From Hyphomicrobiales bacterium (lineage in GTDB: Bacteria; Pseudomonadota; Alphaproteobacteria; Rhizobiales; Xanthobacteraceae), in NCBI GenBank assembly GCA_021732215.1, contig JAKFVL010000004.1, forward strand, positions 62,001 to 126,000: 64,000 bases of DNA. Reading direction: 5' to 3'. A program made the translations under genes and the position numbers. This document shows positions 7,353-16,299 of the stretch, in pieces. Within the stretch, counting starts at the first letter, position 1, and each line of letters starts with the position of its first letter. The notes below the pieces were generated by a model. It saw nothing but the letters and a program-made list of their open reading frames with translations, did not search any database and was not told where the DNA came from.

Positions 7353-10300
7353 TTAATGCACCTTGCCCCCACGCAGCCGTGCGACGGCCGCCTCCACATC
7401 GCTCCATGCAGCCTTGTCCGGCGCGAATTGTCTGCGGGTGTAGGCGACCAGATCGGCGACCTGCCTGTCGTTCAGGCTGCCCTTGAAGGCAGGCATGTAG
7501 CCGAGATCGCTGGTCACCGGCTTGTCGATGCCATGCAGGATCACCTGAATCAAATTGTCCGGCGTCGCGCTGTGGACATTCGTATTGAGCGCCAGCGAGG
7601 GCCGCGTTCCGAACAGCTCCGGTCCGCCGACCGCATGACACACCGCGCACGCTCCCTCGAAGATGCGCTCGCCGGCCATGCCGCGCGTCAGTGTGCGGTC
7701 CAGTGTCAGCGTTTCGAGCCGGGTGGCGAGCGCGTGCTCTTCCGTTGCGCCGGTTACTTTGTTCATCGACGCCAGATAAGTCGCCATGGCGCGGATGTCG
7801 CTGTCCGGTAAATTCGTCAGCTCGCGCACGACCGGCGCCATCGGCCCGGCCGCGACGCCGTGATAGCGCGAGGTGCCTGTGCGCAGATAATTGTACAGCT
7901 CGTTTTCGCTCCACGGAATCGGCGCTTGCGACAGCGCGGTGAGAGCGGGCGCTTCCCAGTCCTCGGCAAAGCCGCCGGCCAGATGCGCGCTGCCGGTGCG
8001 CTCTGCACCGAGCGCGTTGCGCGGCGAATGGCATGCCCCGCAGTGGCCGAGGCTCTCGACCAGATACGCGCCACGATTCCACTCCGCCGATTTCGCGGGA
8101 TCGCTCGTCATTGCGCCGGTGGTGAGGAACATCGCGTTCCATCCCGCCATCAGCGTGCGCATGTTGAACGGGAAGGCGAGTTTGGTTTCCGGACCCTGCG
8201 CGCGAGCTGGCGTCTGCACCATCAGATAAGCATACAGCGCCTGCAAATCCGCATCCGATGTCCTGGTGAAGTGATTGTACGGAAACGCCGGATAGAGATG
8301 CTTGCCGTCGCGATGGATGCCGTGCCGCATCGCGCGCTCGAACGCCGGATACGACCACGCGCCGATGCCGGTCTCGCGATCCGGCGTGATGTTGGTCGCG
8401 TAGACGATGCCGAACGGCGTCTCCAGCGCGCGTCCACCTGCATTGACGATGCCCGATGGCCCGGTGTGGCACACGGCGCAATCGCCGAGCGCCGCAAGCT
8501 CTGCGCCGCGTGCGATGGTGGCGGCTGAGTAGGTCGATGGATCGGGCGTCGCGATCGGCGCGATTTCTGCGCGCCACGGCCACAGCATCGCCGTTGCCGC
8601 GCAGGCAACCGCGCCGAGCGTCGCAAGCGACGGCAGCGCCCATGCGCGCGGCCTTGTCATGACGGATTGTGGCTGAGGGGACGGTGGCGGAAGTGACGGT
8701 GGCGTAACTCCCGCCGCTTGCAATCCGGCCTTGATCCGCTCCGGCGTGAACGGCAGTTCGCGAAACCGCACGCCGGTGGCATCGAAGATCGCGTTCGCGA
8801 TGGCGGCCGCGCTCGGCACCGAGGCGGATTCGCCGACGCCGAGTGGCGGCTGGTCGTTGCGCGGCAGCATCAGCACGTCGATGCTCGGCAGCTCGGGGAA
8901 CGTGATGATAGGATACGCGCCCCATTCGCGGCTGGTGACGCCAGCCCTGTCGAAGGTGACTTCTTCCTTCAGCGTGCGGCTGACGGACTGAATGACGTTG
9001 CCGTGGATCTGATGGCGCACGCCGTCCGGATTGATCATCAGGCCGGAGTCCTGCCCCGCGATCACGCGCGTCACCGCGACATCGCCGGTCGCCTTGTTGA
9101 CCGCAACATCGGCGATCCATGCCGACCACGCTGCGCCGTAACCCGGAAACTTGCTGTGGACATAGAGCGCGTAAGCGAAGCCGCGTCCGCGCACGATATC
9201 GCCGTCGCTTTCCGGCTGCTTCCATTCCGGCCGCGGCGTCCAGTTGCCGCGCGCGGCGACGGCCTTCACCAGATCGATGGCGCGCGGATCGCGCAGGTAG
9301 CGCAGGCGATACTCGACCGGATCGGCTTTCGCCTCCGCCGCGAGTTCGTCGATGTAGGATTCGTGCGCGAACGTGTTTGGCAGCGCCGACACGCCGCGCA
9401 GCCAGGCGGCGCGCACGATCGGCGGCATGTCGTGCGCCACCACGCGCATGTGGTCATAGTCGTAGGGCGGGATCGCGGTGCGGTCGCCCATCTCCGAAAT
9501 CTGCGGCACCGGCGGGATCATGCCGGTCAGGATCAGCGCCAGCGTCGGCGCGCCGTTCGAGGGATAGCGCGTCGCGAAATCATAAGCCGCGACGTTTCCA
9601 TCTGCGTCGAGCCCGCCGTTGACGTCCATCAGTTGCGCGGCGCCCTTCGGCTCCCACGCATGCTCCTGCTCGCGGGTGAGTTGCACGCGCACGGGACCGC
9701 CGACCGCGCGCGACAGCAACACCGCATCGGCGGTCACGTCGTCCGCGCAGTTACGGCCATAGCAGCCTGCGGCCTCCATGCGAATGAGATCGATGTCGGA
9801 TTCCGGCAATCCAAGCAGAAACGACAGATCCACGCGCAGCAGGTGCGGGTTCTGTGTCCCGGACCACACCCGCACGCCTTCTGGGCGCACATCGGCGAGC
9901 GCGCATGACGGCCCGATCGAGGCATGCATGTGATACGGCCATAGATAGGTGCGCTTGATCGGCTTCGCGGCATCCTCAATCGCGCGATCGACGTCGCCCT
10001 TGTCCAGCAGCACGCGCGGCGTGCCCGGATTGGCGCGCAGCGCGGTCTCGATGTCGGTCAGGTCGGGAATAGACGGCGTGGGTTTCCACGAGACCTTGAG
10101 TTGTTCGGCAGCCTTGACCGCATTCTCCTCGCGCTCGGCCACCACGCCGACGAAATCGCCGATGGTGACCACCGCGACGATTCCCGGAATATGCGCGATC
10201 GACGCCTCATCCACAGCGATCAAACTGTTGCCGATGAAGTCGCCCGCATCGACACCGGCATAGGGCGGCCGGATGACGCGGCCGTGCAGCATGCCGGGCA

Positions 10301-10850
10301 CGCGCATGTCGTGGACGTACACCAGTTCGCCGGTTGCTTTCGCGGGCAAGTCGATCCGCGGTTGCGACTGTCCGACCATGCGGTAGCTGTCGACGGCTTT
10401 CACCGTCACATCGTCCGCGAGTTCGAGCCGGATGGTTTCTCCGGCGATCAGCTCGCCGTAGGACACGCTGCGGTTGTCGTTGCCGCGAATGAGGCCGTCG
10501 CTGATTGTCAGTTGTTCAACAGGCAGTTCCAGCTTCGCCGCAGCCCGCGCCACAAGAAAATGCCGCGCCTGTGCCGCGGCCTTGCGCAGCGGAACGGCGG
10601 TGATCTGGATGGTCTCGCTGGCGATGGTCGCGCCCTGATTGGGCGTGTGCGCGGTGTCGCCGAGCACGATTCGCACGCGCGCAAAGCCAACATCGAGTTC
10701 TTCGGCGACGATCTGGATCAGTGCTGTGCCGATGCCGGTGCCGAGATCGACATGGCCGTTGTAAGCGACGATCGCGCCATCTTCGCGGATCTCGATAAAG
10801 GTTTCGTCGCCGCCGGCAACCGGCCTGACGATGCGCAGCGATCCAGTCAT
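7353..10850 (-). CDS. nicB: Nicotinate dehydrogenase large subunit NicB (molybdopterin domain fused to tri-haem cytochrome c)
   Basis: The 1165-residue protein carries the molybdopterin-binding xanthine-dehydrogenase-type domains in residues about 1-720, including VDLGTGIGTALIQIVAEEL and GNDNRSVSYGELIAGE. A hydrophobic segment near 735-755 is followed by a cytochrome c domain with three CXXCH haem sites: CAVCH near 791, CGACH near 936 and CAVCH near 1067. This layout matches Pseudomonas NicB, which hydroxylates nicotinate to 6-hydroxynicotinate and passes electrons to the respiratory chain instead of NAD+. The start overlaps the nicA stop (ATGA). The hydrophobic segment suggests a membrane-anchored cytochrome part. 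A related isoquinoline-type hydroxylase is the main alternative, but the downstream-pathway genes favour nicotinate. Confidence 0.88.
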   Translation of the reverse strand: MTGSLRIVRPVAGGDETFIEIREDGAIVAYNGHVDLGTGIGTALIQIVAEELDVGFARVRIVLGDTAHTPNQGATIASETIQITAVPLRKAAAQARHFLVARAAAKLELPVEQLTISDGLIRGNDNRSVSYGELIAGETIRLELADDVTVKAVDSYRMVGQSQPRIDLPAKATGELVYVHDMRVPGMLHGRVIRPPYAGVDAGDFIGNSLIAVDEASIAHIPGIVAVVTIGDFVGVVAEREENAVKAAEQLKVSWKPTPSIPDLTDIETALRANPGTPRVLLDKGDVDRAIEDAAKPIKRTYLWPYHMHASIGPSCALADVRPEGVRVWSGTQNPHLLRVDLSFLLGLPESDIDLIRMEAAGCYGRNCADDVTADAVLLSRAVGGPVRVQLTREQEHAWEPKGAAQLMDVNGGLDADGNVAAYDFATRYPSNGAPTLALILTGMIPPVPQISEMGDRTAIPPYDYDHMRVVAHDMPPIVRAAWLRGVSALPNTFAHESYIDELAAEAKADPVEYRLRYLRDPRAIDLVKAVAARGNWTPRPEWKQPESDGDIVRGRGFAYALYVHSKFPGYGAAWSAWIADVAVNKATGDVAVTRVIAGQDSGLMINPDGVRHQIHGNVIQSVSRTLKEEVTFDRAGVTSREWGAYPIITFPELPSIDVLMLPRNDQPPLGVGESASVPSAAAIANAIFDATGVRFRELPFTPERIKAGLQAAGVTPPSLPPPSPQPQSVMTRPRAWALPSLATLGAVACAATAMLWPWRAEIAPIATPDPSTYSAATIARGAELAALGDCAVCHTGPSGIVNAGGRALETPFGIVYATNITPDRETGIGAWSYPAFERAMRHGIHRDGKHLYPAFPYNHFTRTSDADLQALYAYLMVQTPARAQGPETKLAFPFNMRTLMAGWNAMFLTTGAMTSDPAKSAEWNRGAYLVESLGHCGACHSPRNALGAERTGSAHLAGGFAEDWEAPALTALSQAPIPWSENELYNYLRTGTSRYHGVAAGPMAPVVRELTNLPDSDIRAMATYLASMNKVTGATEEHALATRLETLTLDRTLTRGMAGERIFEGACAVCHAVGGPELFGTRPSLALNTNVHSATPDNLIQVILHGIDKPVTSDLGYMPAFKGSLNDRQVADLVAYTRRQFAPDKAAWSDVEAAVARLRGGKVH

Positions 10851-11323
10851 GATGCGGCTCGCTCGGGAGACGCCGCGCGCATCACCGCGCGGACAATTTC
10901 CAAATGCGCGCCGCAGCGGCAGAGATTGTAACGCAGCGCTTCCAGGATTTCGGTTTCACTCGGATGCGCGTTGCGCATCAGCAGCGCCTTGGCGGTCATG
11001 ATCATGCCGTTGAGGCAATAGCCGCACTGCGCCGCTTGCTCCTCGATGAATGCGCGCTGCACCGGATCGGTCCGCTCGCGCGAGCCGAGGCCTTCCAGCG
11101 TCACGATTTCGCGTCCGATGCATCCGCTCACCGGGATCACGCACGAGCGTGCCGCAACGCCATCCATGATGACGGTGCATGCGCCGCACTCGCCAAGTCC
11201 GCAGCCGAATTTCGGGCTATTCAGTTCGAGATCGTTGCGCAGCGCGTAAATAAGCGGTGTGTCCGCCGCCGCGCTGACGTCGTGGCTCTTGCCGTTGACG
11301 GTGAGGCGCAATGTCGCGGTCAT
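10847..11323 (-). CDS. nicA: Nicotinate dehydrogenase small [2Fe-2S] subunit NicA
   Basis: The 158-residue protein holds the two [2Fe-2S] clusters of the hydroxylase. The plant-ferredoxin-type cluster is CGLGECGACTV plus a later Cys (SCVIPV), and the second is CGYCLNGMI with LCRCGAH. These transfer electrons from the molybdenum site toward the NicB haems. The ATG at 11323 (MTATLRLTVNGK) is the family start; an in-frame ATG at 11392 lies within a repeat and adds 23 unrelated residues. First gene of the leftward nicAB unit, divergent from the 6-hydroxynicotinate reductase gene. Confidence 0.92.
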   Translation of the reverse strand: MTATLRLTVNGKSHDVSAAADTPLIYALRNDLELNSPKFGCGLGECGACTVIMDGVAARSCVIPVSGCIGREIVTLEGLGSRERTDPVQRAFIEEQAAQCGYCLNGMIMTAKALLMRNAHPSETEILEALRYNLCRCGAHLEIVRAVMRAASPERAAS

Positions 11324-11365
11324 GGTTGCGGTCTGCGTTTTGTCGCGCGCCCAAGTGCCTCCGGT

Positions 11366-11490
11366 GTCATCCCTGCGAAAGCAGGGACCCATACGCCGTA
11401 GCGGAAGTGAGGCAGGAAGCGGAGATTGTTTTCGCTTCGGGACTTCGAGCGAGGGCCGCGATTATGGGTCCCTGCTTTCGCAGGGACGAC
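11366..11490. repeat. Inverted repeat of the GTCATCCCTGCGAAAGCAGG type in the nicA leader
   Basis: Each arm is itself a hairpin: CCCTGCGAAAGCAGGGACCC at about 11370-11389, and GGGTCCCTGCTTTCGCAGGG at about 11466-11485 in inverse orientation. The whole forms a 125-bp cruciform-capable element. It lies between nicA and the GTATAC operator at 11537, so if the nicA promoter overlaps that operator, the element is transcribed in the nicA leader. Confidence 0.85.
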
Positions 11491-11536
11491 CAAAACACGC
11501 GCATGCTTCAAGCCGAAAGTCATCCCGAAACCATAT

Positions 11537-11552
11537 CGTTTGTATACAAACG
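11537..11552. promoter_or_regulatory. Perfect 16-bp GTATAC-centred palindrome (putative operator, nicA side)
   Basis: CGTTTGTATACAAACG is an exact palindrome in the nicA-hnr divergent region. It shares the TTxGTATACxAA core with the sites at 11719-11734 and 22696-22717. A binding site for the NicR-like MarR protein (19709-20164) or another nicotinate-responsive repressor is the likely role. I could not identify matching -35/-10 boxes for nicA around it. Confidence 0.6.
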
Positions 11553-11689
11553 TGCAACATTGGCGTTGCGGCATCCACTGTGCTGGCGTTGCGGCAAAAC
11601 TGCGTTTCAGCATTGCCCAGAAACTAAACGTGTTCGATGAGCAATTGCAGTAATATTTGGCAGTGCACCGGAAGGACGCCGCTGGACGC

Positions 11690-11734
11690 TTGACAGCCAA
11701 AAAGGCGCGGCGCAAGATCGTTCGTATACGAATG
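11690..11734 (+). promoter_or_regulatory. Promoter with overlapping GTATAC operator for the 6-hydroxynicotinate reductase gene
   Basis: TTGACA (11690-11695), a 17-bp spacer, and CAAGAT (11713-11718) form a plausible sigma-70 promoter. It is followed at once by the palindrome TTCGTATACGAA (11721-11732). The core GTATAC starts 11 bases after the first base of the -10 box and 34 after the start of the -35 box. Exactly the same distances occur at the fpr promoter (22670). A repressor bound there would cover the start of transcription, about 45 bp before the ATG. Confidence 0.6.
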
Positions 11735-11768
11735 AACTCGCCGCTGTGCGGCGAAGCGGGATCGGTTC

Positions 11769-13247
11769 ATGCCGAACGACGCACCACCGGGAATTGAAGC
11801 GGCGGTCTCCGACAAGATCCGCTGCGATGCCTGTCCGGTGATGTGTTACATCAAGCCCGGCGCGGCAGGCGCATGCGATCGCTACGCCAACGACAATGGT
11901 GTGCTTGTCCGCGTCGATCCGCATGTGGTGCTGGAACGCACTGTCTCGCACGGCGGCAAGGTCGTTCCGTTCCAGATGGGCGCGGAATGGGACGGCAGCA
12001 TCGTTCACGACAACAAGGTGTTCGTGACCGCGATTGGTGCGGGCACCACCTATCCCGATTACAAGCCCGCGCCTTTCATCGTGTCGTCGAAGATCGATGG
12101 CGTCGATATGGTCACCGTCGTGACCGAGGGAATCTTCAGCTATTGCGGCGTCAAGGTGAAGATCGACACCGACCGATATCTCGGGCCCGAAACCGCGACC
12201 GTGCGCGCGCAGGGCGAGGCGGTGGGACACGTCACCACCGGCGAATACGGCTCGCAGATGCTCTCGCTTGGCGGCGTGCATCACTTGACCGGCGGTTCGA
12301 AGAAAGAAGGCCGCGTCACCTGCGACACATTGATGGACCTGTGCAACGGCAAGCCGATCGAACTGACCGTCGATGGCGGTTCCAAAGTCGTGGTGCAGGC
12401 CGGCAAGCCGCCGATTGTCAACGATGTGCCGGAACAGCGCATGCGCGTCGGCTGCGGTTCGGCGACCATCGGCATGTTCGCCAAGCAATGGCACGGCAAG
12501 GTCGATGAGGTCGTCGTTGTCGATGACCATATCACCGGCGTGCTGTCGGAGCATCAGGCCGGCAAGCTGCTCGACATTCCCGACACCGGCATCAAGATGA
12601 AGGGCCGACGCTCGACTCCCGGACGCTATTTCCAGGTCGCCGAGCCCGGCACCGGCTGGGGCGGCACCAGCATTTCCGATCCGCTTGCGATTCTCGGACC
12701 CTTCGACAAGAAGGAAGCGAAGCCCGGAACGCGGATGCTGATGGTGTCGACCACCGGCGAGCACGCGGCCTATTTCGAACTGGATGAGACCTTGCAGCCG
12801 GTTGAAAAGCCGTTGCCGGCTGACCTGCAATTGTCGGTCGAGCGCATTCAGGAAAATTGCGAGCCCGCATTGTGCACAGTGCTGTTCATGATGGGTGCGG
12901 GCGGTTCGCTGCGGGCGGGCGTCACCGATAATCCGGTGCGGTTGACCCATTCGGTGAAGGACGCCCTGACGTCGGTGACTTGCGGCGGCGCGCCGGTTTA
13001 TGTCTGGCCGGGCGGCGGCATCACGGTGATGGTCGATGTGACGCGGGTGCCGCAGGGCGCGTTCGGTTATGTTCCGACACCGGCGCTGGTCGCGCCGATC
13101 GAATTCACCATGAAGCTCGACGATTATGCCGCGCTCGGCGGACACATGGATCATGTGCGTCCGCTGGAAAGCCTCGGGCAGGGCACGCAGGTGTTGCGGC
13201 AGACGGATAGTCCGCCGGTCGCGGCCACGCCGGAGCAACGGCGATGA
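11769..13247 (+). CDS. 6-hydroxynicotinate reductase family protein
   Basis: The 492-residue protein has an N-terminal iron-sulphur-like motif, Cys19-x2-Cys22-x3-Cys26-x9-Cys36 (RCDACPVMC...GACDRYAN). I recognise it as the family annotated as 6-hydroxynicotinate reductase in Bradyrhizobium relatives. The reaction reduces 6-hydroxynicotinate to 1,4,5,6-tetrahydro-6-oxonicotinate with reduced ferredoxin (EC 1.3.7.1), as known from Eubacterium barkeri and the Azorhizobium nicotinate pathway. A glycine-rich C-terminal half (MMGAGGSLRAG) follows. Its position between nicAB and enamidase supports the role. The stop overlaps the next ATG. No strong ribosome site precedes the ATG at 11769, but the cysteine motif begins 18 residues in, so the start cannot be much later. 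Confidence 0.78.
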   Translation: MPNDAPPGIEAAVSDKIRCDACPVMCYIKPGAAGACDRYANDNGVLVRVDPHVVLERTVSHGGKVVPFQMGAEWDGSIVHDNKVFVTAIGAGTTYPDYKPAPFIVSSKIDGVDMVTVVTEGIFSYCGVKVKIDTDRYLGPETATVRAQGEAVGHVTTGEYGSQMLSLGGVHHLTGGSKKEGRVTCDTLMDLCNGKPIELTVDGGSKVVVQAGKPPIVNDVPEQRMRVGCGSATIGMFAKQWHGKVDEVVVVDDHITGVLSEHQAGKLLDIPDTGIKMKGRRSTPGRYFQVAEPGTGWGGTSISDPLAILGPFDKKEAKPGTRMLMVSTTGEHAAYFELDETLQPVEKPLPADLQLSVERIQENCEPALCTVLFMMGAGGSLRAGVTDNPVRLTHSVKDALTSVTCGGAPVYVWPGGGITVMVDVTRVPQGAFGYVPTPALVAPIEFTMKLDDYAALGGHMDHVRPLESLGQGTQVLRQTDSPPVAATPEQRR

Positions 13248-14128
13248 CGCGCGTGCCCCAGATTGCATTTCTCGCAGACGGCAAGCGCCTGCATCTGCAG
13301 GACGGGCCGATCGATCTCATTATCGAAGCCCATGGCGCCCCGGAGAATGTGCGCGCAGCCTATGCCAATGCCGCCGCGCGGTTCGACGGCTTGCTCGATG
13401 AACTGTGCAGCGAGCTCCAAGCGTTGCGCCAGCAAGCCAGTCCTGCTGGAACCTCACTGCAAGGCGTCATCGCGCGGCGGATGTACGACGCGGTGGCGCC
13501 GTTCGCGGGCGAGGCATTCATCACGCCGATGGCGGCGGTCGCTGGTTCAGTCGCAGAAGAAATATTGGCGGCGATCATGCTTGCTGCACCTCTGGACCGG
13601 GCCTATGTCAACAACGGTGGAGACATCGCGCTGCATCTGGCGGCGGGCCAATCCTTTACCGTCGGCCTGATCGATCGTCCCGATCGTCCATCGATGATTG
13701 GAAAGACAATGATCCGCTCGGATGACACGAGCCGCGGCATCGCCACCAGCGGCCGCCATGGCCGCAGCTTTTCGCTCGGCATCGCCGATGCCGTCACAGT
13801 GCTGGCGAAGACTGCCGCGCAGGCCGATGCGGCGGCGACCGTCATCGCCAATGCCGTCGATCTGCCCGGACATCCGGCCATCATGCGCGAGCGCGCCTGC
13901 GATTGTCAGCCCGATAGCGATCTCGGCGTGCGGCTGGTCACGCGCGATGTCGGCGCGCTGTCGTATGCAGACATCATGATGGCGCTGCAATCGGGCGCGG
14001 AGTGCGCGCGCGATCTGCTGGCGCGGGGTCTGATCGAGGGCGCGGCTCTGAGTTTGCAAGGCGAGACCGAGATCGTCGGACCGCTGCGGATACCTGCCGC
14101 CGTGCCACAATTTGCTCCGGCCGTATAG
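13244..14128 (+). CDS. UPF0280 family protein (ApbE-like fold)
   Basis: The 294-residue protein belongs to UPF0280, a family related to the FAD:protein FMN transferase ApbE. Conserved stretches visible are MAAVAGSVAEEIL, AYVNNGGDIALHL and SGRHGRSFSLGIADAVTVLA, which resemble the ApbE 'NvGGDi' region. It is translationally coupled to the reductase gene (ATGA overlap), so it very likely assists that enzyme. An inferred role is flavin attachment or maturation; no function is experimentally assigned that I know of. Catalytic metal ligands of ApbE cannot be confirmed by eye. Confidence 0.82.
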   Translation: MTRVPQIAFLADGKRLHLQDGPIDLIIEAHGAPENVRAAYANAAARFDGLLDELCSELQALRQQASPAGTSLQGVIARRMYDAVAPFAGEAFITPMAAVAGSVAEEILAAIMLAAPLDRAYVNNGGDIALHLAAGQSFTVGLIDRPDRPSMIGKTMIRSDDTSRGIATSGRHGRSFSLGIADAVTVLAKTAAQADAAATVIANAVDLPGHPAIMRERACDCQPDSDLGVRLVTRDVGALSYADIMMALQSGAECARDLLARGLIEGAALSLQGETEIVGPLRIPAAVPQFAPAV

Positions 14129-14137
14129 GAAACGCCG

Positions 14138-14722
14138 ATGCCCGCTGTGATCCGCAAGATCGTCGTTGTTGTCGAGGAGACACGGAGCGAGGCGGGCCGG
14201 GCCGTTTCGCCGCCGACGCGCCGCGCGGCGGCAATCGCCGTGATCGAGAATCCGTTCGCCGGGAAATATGTCGAGGACCTTTCGCCGCTGATCGAGATCG
14301 GCGAGGAGCTTGGCGCGCTGCTGTCGGAGAAAGCTGTTGCCGCGCTCGGCATCGAGGGCCCGAAGGCGCAAAGCTACGGCAAGGCGGCAGCCGTTGGCGA
14401 GAACGGCGAGCTGGAACACGCCGCCGCGCTGCTGCATCCGAAAATGGGTGCGCCGGTACGGAAAGTCCTTGGCAAGGGTGCGGCGCTCATCCCATCCAGC
14501 AAGAAAAGAGGCGGTCCGGGGGTGGCGCTCGATATCCCGCTCGGCCACAAGGATGCGGCATTCGTTCGCAGTCATTTCGACGGCATGGAGGTGCGAATTA
14601 ACGACGCGCCGCGCGCCAACGAGATTATGGTCGCGGTAGCGGTAACCGATAGCGGACGGCCTTTGCCGCGTGTCGGTGGATTGAAGCTCGACGAGATCAA
14701 GGGAGAAGACGGCTTGCGTTGA
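14138..14722 (+). CDS. Amino acid synthesis family protein (AA_synth, DUF1185)
   Basis: The 194-residue protein begins IRKIVVVVEETRSEAGRAV and contains the family stretches AAIAVIENPFAGKYVEDLSPLIEIG, GKAAAVGENGELEHAAALLHP and VALDIPLGHKDAAFVRSHFD. Its enzymatic role is unknown; the family name is historical. It starts 9 bp after the UPF0280 stop, so it forms a three-gene unit with the reductase. Homologues typically sit next to amidohydrolase or pyrimidine-ring-type catabolic genes, consistent with a part in ring cleavage or product handling here (inference). Confidence 0.8.
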   Translation: MPAVIRKIVVVVEETRSEAGRAVSPPTRRAAAIAVIENPFAGKYVEDLSPLIEIGEELGALLSEKAVAALGIEGPKAQSYGKAAAVGENGELEHAAALLHPKMGAPVRKVLGKGAALIPSSKKRGGPGVALDIPLGHKDAAFVRSHFDGMEVRINDAPRANEIMVAVAVTDSGRPLPRVGGLKLDEIKGEDGLR

Positions 14723-14810
14723 CGCGCATCGCAATTCGGTTTCTTGACGCATACGGATCGAACGTTACTTGAACAGCAAGGGAGCGCAGCTCCCGTATCG
14801 GAGGTGTTGA

Positions 14811-16031
14811 ATGAAACGCAGAGACCTTCTTATCGGCGCAAGTCTTTTCGGAGCAAGTTTTGCGGTGGCCCTTGCGGGCAGCGTAACCGCCGCGCTGGCG
14901 CAGGCCGAAATCAAGATCGGCGAAATCAACAGCTACTCGGCGTTGCCGGCGTTCACCGAGCCGTACCGCAAGGGCTGGCAGCTTGCGGTCGAGGAAATAA
15001 ACGCGGCCGGCGGCGTCAACGGCAAGAAGATCGTCGTCATCTCCAAGGACGACGGCGGCAAGCCGGCGGATGCGCTCACTGCTGCGAACGAACTGGTCGA
15101 GAAGGAAAAGGTCGCGATGCTGGCAGGCACGTTCCTGTCGAACATCGGCCTTGCGGTGTCGGATTTCGCCAACCAGAAGAAGGTATTTTTTCTGGCGGCC
15201 GAACCGCTGACCGACGCCATCACCTGGTCGAAAGGCAATCGCTATACGTTCCGCTTGCGCCCGTCGAACTACATGCAGGCGGCGATGCTGGTGGACGAAG
15301 CCGCGAAACTGCCCGCCAAGCGCTGGGCCTCGATCGCGCCGAACTACGAGTACGGCCAGTCGGCGGTCGGCGTGTTCAAGAAGCTCCTGATGGCGAAGCG
15401 GCCCGACATCGAGTGGGTCGACGAGCAGTGGCCGCCGCTCGGCAAGATCGACGCCGGCCCGGTGGTGCAGGCGACTGCGGCCGCCAAGCCCGACGCCATT
15501 CTCAACGTGATGTTCGGCGCGGACCTGGTGAAGCTCGTTCGCGAAGGCAACACCCGCGGCACCTTCAAGGATCGCGCGGTGGTGAGCTTCCTCACCGGCG
15601 AGCCGGAATATCTCGATCCGCTCAAGGAGGAGACGCCCGAAGGCTGGATCGTCACCGGCTATCCCTGGAACGACATCAAGATCCCGGAGCACGACAAATT
15701 CCTGAAGGCGTATCAGGCCAAGTACAATGACTATCCGCGCCTCGGCTCGATCGTCGGTTACCAGACCATCAAGGCGGCAGCGGCGATCCTCGCCAAAGCC
15801 GGCTCGGAAGATACCGACAAGATGATCGCAGCCGCCGAGGGCATCACGATGCCGTCGCCGTTCGGCGAGATCACCTTTCGCAAGATCGATCACCAGTCGA
15901 CGCTCGGCGCGTTCGTCGGCAAGACGACGCAAAAGGACGGCAAGGGCGTGATGGTCGGCAATACCTATCGCAACGGCAAGGACTATCTGCCGAGCGACGC
16001 GGAAGTCTCGACGCTGCGTCCGAAGGAGTGA
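14811..16031 (+). CDS. ABC transporter periplasmic substrate-binding protein (branched-chain amino acid type)
   Basis: The 406-residue protein has a cleavable signal: KRRDLLIGASLFGASFAVAL followed by a probable cut after AALA. The KRRDLL start is Tat-like. The mature part is a type-I periplasmic binding protein of the LivJ/HAAT family: IKIGEINSYSALPAFTEPYR, then AGGVNGKKIVVISKDDGGKP. A strong ribosome site (GGAGGTGTTG) precedes the ATG. It is first in an import operon with a fused permease and two ATPases, placed inside the nicotinate island. Uptake of nicotinate or 6-hydroxynicotinate is inferred from context only. Confidence 0.88.
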   Translation: MKRRDLLIGASLFGASFAVALAGSVTAALAQAEIKIGEINSYSALPAFTEPYRKGWQLAVEEINAAGGVNGKKIVVISKDDGGKPADALTAANELVEKEKVAMLAGTFLSNIGLAVSDFANQKKVFFLAAEPLTDAITWSKGNRYTFRLRPSNYMQAAMLVDEAAKLPAKRWASIAPNYEYGQSAVGVFKKLLMAKRPDIEWVDEQWPPLGKIDAGPVVQATAAAKPDAILNVMFGADLVKLVREGNTRGTFKDRAVVSFLTGEPEYLDPLKEETPEGWIVTGYPWNDIKIPEHDKFLKAYQAKYNDYPRLGSIVGYQTIKAAAAILAKAGSEDTDKMIAAAEGITMPSPFGEITFRKIDHQSTLGAFVGKTTQKDGKGVMVGNTYRNGKDYLPSDAEVSTLRPKE

Positions 16032-16047
16032 GCGCAGCATGGTGATC

Positions 16048-16155
16048 CGTCATCCTGAGGTGCGAGCAACGCCCGAGCCTCAAAGGATGACGGCTCCACT
16101 CTAACAACGCATCCTTCGAGGCTCGACGCAACGGCGGCTCGCGCCTCAAGATGAC
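16048..16155. repeat. Intergenic repeat with CATCCTGAGG / CCTCAAAGGATG arms
   Basis: Interleaved arms, namely GTCATCCTGAGGTGCGAGC, GCCTCAAAGGATGAC, GCATCCTTCGAGGCTCG and CGCCTCAAGATGACG, form a complex inverted repeat of a kind common in this bacterial group. It lies between the binding-protein and permease genes. Confidence 0.7.
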
Positions 16156-16189
16156 GCGGTACATTGGTTTGACGGAGCAAAGGATCATC

Positions 16190-16267
16190 GTCATTGCGAG
16201 CGAAGCGAAGCAATCCAGCGGCCATCGGAAGACTGGATTGCTTCGTCGCTTTGCTTCTCGCAATGAC
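16190..16267. repeat. Inverted intergenic repeat, family 1
   Basis: Second copy of the GTCATTGCGAGCGAAGC...CTCGCAATGAC unit seen at 7268-7348, with arms GCAATCCAG and CTGGATTGC. It occupies the last part of the 268-bp gap inside the ABC operon, so it may act as a transcript-stabilising or attenuating hairpin that lets the binding protein be made in excess. Confidence 0.85.
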
Positions 16268-16299
16268 AGATTGCCAAAGTTGAAAGATCGAACCGCCCC

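Noticed and set aside
10847-11323. IorA-type isoquinoline or CO-dehydrogenase small subunit
   Set aside because: The subunit type alone would allow it, but the fused tri-haem partner and the adjacent 6-hydroxynicotinate reductase and enamidase make nicotinate hydroxylase far more likely.
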